A DNA stretch of 25,470 nt, from the NCBI GenBank assembly GCA_015490695.1, contig WFXK01000281.1, forward strand, positions 1 through 25,470, in the 5' to 3' direction. The DNA is from Bacteroidota bacterium. GTDB lineage: Bacteria > Bacteroidota > Bacteroidia > SpSt-205 > S141-50. Below are positions 24,477 through 25,470 of the stretch, one piece after another. Below the pieces are notes generated by a model. That model saw nothing but the letters and a program-made list of their open reading frames with translations. It was not told where the DNA came from and searched no databases. Each line of letters opens with the position of its first letter. The stretch's first letter is position 1. Both the position numbers and the translations under genes were made by a program.

Positions 24477-25444
24477 ATGGACATAAGAGCGTTATTGCAG
24501 CAGCGCATTTTGGTGTTGGATGGCGCAATGGGTACGCAAATCCAACAATACCGCCTTAGTGAAGAAGACTACCGCGGTGAACGCTTTAAAAACCATCCTA
24601 AACCCTTAAAAGGGAATAACGACATTTTATCCATCACACAACCGCAAATCATCTATGAAATCCATTGTAAATATTTAGAAGCAGGAGCAGACATCATAGA
24701 AACGAATACTTTTAATGCTACAGCGATTTCTCAACGGGATTATGGTACGGAAAACTTGATTTACGAATTAAATCTTGCGGCGGCGCAGTTAGCTAAAAAA
24801 GCAGCAAAGCAATATAGTACAAAAGAAAAACCGCGATTTGTTGCCGGTGCTATCGGTCCAACGAATCAAACCGCTTCTATTTCGCCCGATGTCAATAACC
24901 CAGGGTATCGTAGCATCACTTTCGCAGAATTAGCCGAAGCTTATTATGAGCAAATCCGAGGATTAGTAGACGGCGGAGTTGATTTATTACTGATAGAAAC
25001 CATTTTTGACACTTTAAACGCCAAAGCAGCGATTTATGCGATTTATCGGTATTTAGAAGAGGGGGGGAAACCGCTACCTGTGATGTTGTCGGTAACGATT
25101 ACCGATGCCAGTGGCAGAACCCTCTCAGGACAAACCCCCGAAGCCTTCTGGTATAGCGTCAGCCATACCCCAAATTTGCTAAGCGTCGGACTAAACTGCG
25201 CTTTGGGCTCTGAACAAATGCGCCCTTATCTGGAAATCCTAAGTCGTATCGTCCCCCATTATGTTTCGCTCTACCCTAATGCAGGCTTACCTAATGAATT
25301 CGGCGAATACGACGAAACCCCAGCATTCATGGCAAAGGTCTTAGGTGGATACGCTAAAGAAGGACTTTTGAATATCGTTGGAGGTTGTTGTGGCACAACC
25401 CCAGAACACATTAGCGCCATTGCAGAAGCGGTAAAAGACGTCCC
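24477..25444 (+). CDS. metH: Methionine synthase, homocysteine methyltransferase domain (cut by contig end)
   Basis: The gene starts at ATG 24477 and has no stop before the end; about 322 codons are genomic. The N-terminal homocysteine-binding barrel is clear: VLDGAMGTQIQ (13-23), GADIIETNTFNAT (70-82), AGAIGPT (123-129), and the three zinc-binding cysteines in GLNC (Cys241) and GGCCGTT (Cys304, Cys305). This domain transfers a methyl group to homocysteine in cobalamin-dependent methionine synthase. Whether a complete MetH of about 1200 residues follows, or a split version with a separate homocysteine domain of about 330-340 residues as in some Bacteroidota, cannot be decided because the sequence stops close to the point where a split protein would end. 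Codons after 25444 derive from adapter and must not be translated. Confidence 0.9.
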
Positions 25445-25470
25445 CTGTCTCTTATACACATCTGACGCTG
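25445..25470. other. Sequencing-adapter contamination (Nextera/Tn5 mosaic end)
   Basis: The terminal 26 bases begin with the 19-base Tn5 mosaic end (25445-25463) and continue GACGCTG, the reverse complement of the Illumina Nextera read-1 transposase adapter. They are not genomic DNA and should be trimmed. Confidence 0.97.

Noticed and set aside
25271..25459. Minus-strand open frame beginning MYKRQ
   Set aside because: Its start codon and first residues lie in the Nextera adapter and the rest is antisense to metH, so it is an artefact.
25445..25463. Tn5 mosaic end as a natural transposon end
   Set aside because: The following bases are the synthetic adapter and the sequence is at the exact contig end, so it comes from library preparation.
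1..25470. tRNA, rRNA, phage, insertion sequence, defence island or biosynthetic cluster
   Set aside because: Nearly every base is accounted for by recognisable genes, and I saw no signatures of these elements on reading both strands.

Overview
The window looks like part of a Bacteroidota genome. It has gliding-motility/type IX secretion genes (a PorP/SprF-family protein and GldJ), envelope proteins typical of that phylum, and promoters of the Bacteroidota form TAnnTTTG with little sign of Shine-Dalgarno sequences. It is probably one end of a metagenome or draft-genome contig: the last 26 bases (25445-25470) are the reverse complement of the Illumina Nextera/Tn5 adapter, so genomic sequence stops at about 25444. 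I see no rRNA, tRNA, CRISPR array, phage or insertion sequence. I cannot place the organism below phylum.

Layout. (1) 1-3177, plus strand: the last 60 codons of a membrane protein, then two overlapping SGNH/GDSL-fold proteins, the second with three LysM domains; this looks like an envelope glycan-modifying cluster. (2) 3186-5008, plus strand: a promoter and a secreted protein with seven 52-residue repeats (a likely seven-bladed beta-propeller). (3) 5009-5295: convergent intergenic region with a perfect 25-bp hairpin, probably a two-way terminator. (4) 5296-20841, minus strand: eleven tightly packed genes. In transcription order they are an M16 zinc peptidase, an O-methyltransferase, rodA, a 1139-residue outer-membrane-type protein, upp, a lauroyl acyltransferase (lpxL), a PpiD-like foldase, asd, a VWA-type membrane protein, porP/sprF and gldJ. 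TAnnTTTG boxes before the M16 gene, upp, the foldase, porP and gldJ divide them into about five transcription units. Within units genes overlap or nearly touch (TAATG, GTGA). (5) 20888-24449, plus strand: cysteine desulfurase, Cu-type P1B ATPase and CutA. (6) 24477 to the end: the N-terminal homocysteine methyltransferase domain of methionine synthase with its own promoter.

How the genes work together. The minus-strand block is mainly cell-envelope construction: cell-wall elongation (RodA), lipid A acylation (LpxL), folding of exported proteins (PpiD-like), type IX secretion and gliding (PorP/SprF, GldJ) and a large surface protein, mixed with housekeeping metabolism (upp, asd). The divergent plus-strand block is mainly sulfur and metal handling (cysteine desulfurase, copper ATPase, CutA), followed by methionine synthesis. 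The most useful sequence-level observations are the very short or absent 5' leaders at three operon heads, the abutting divergent promoters at 20848-20864, an aspartate in the copper-site position of the ATPase, and the adapter artefact. I found no clear new defence or mobile system; the least understood proteins are the repeat protein and the 1139-residue barrel-like protein.
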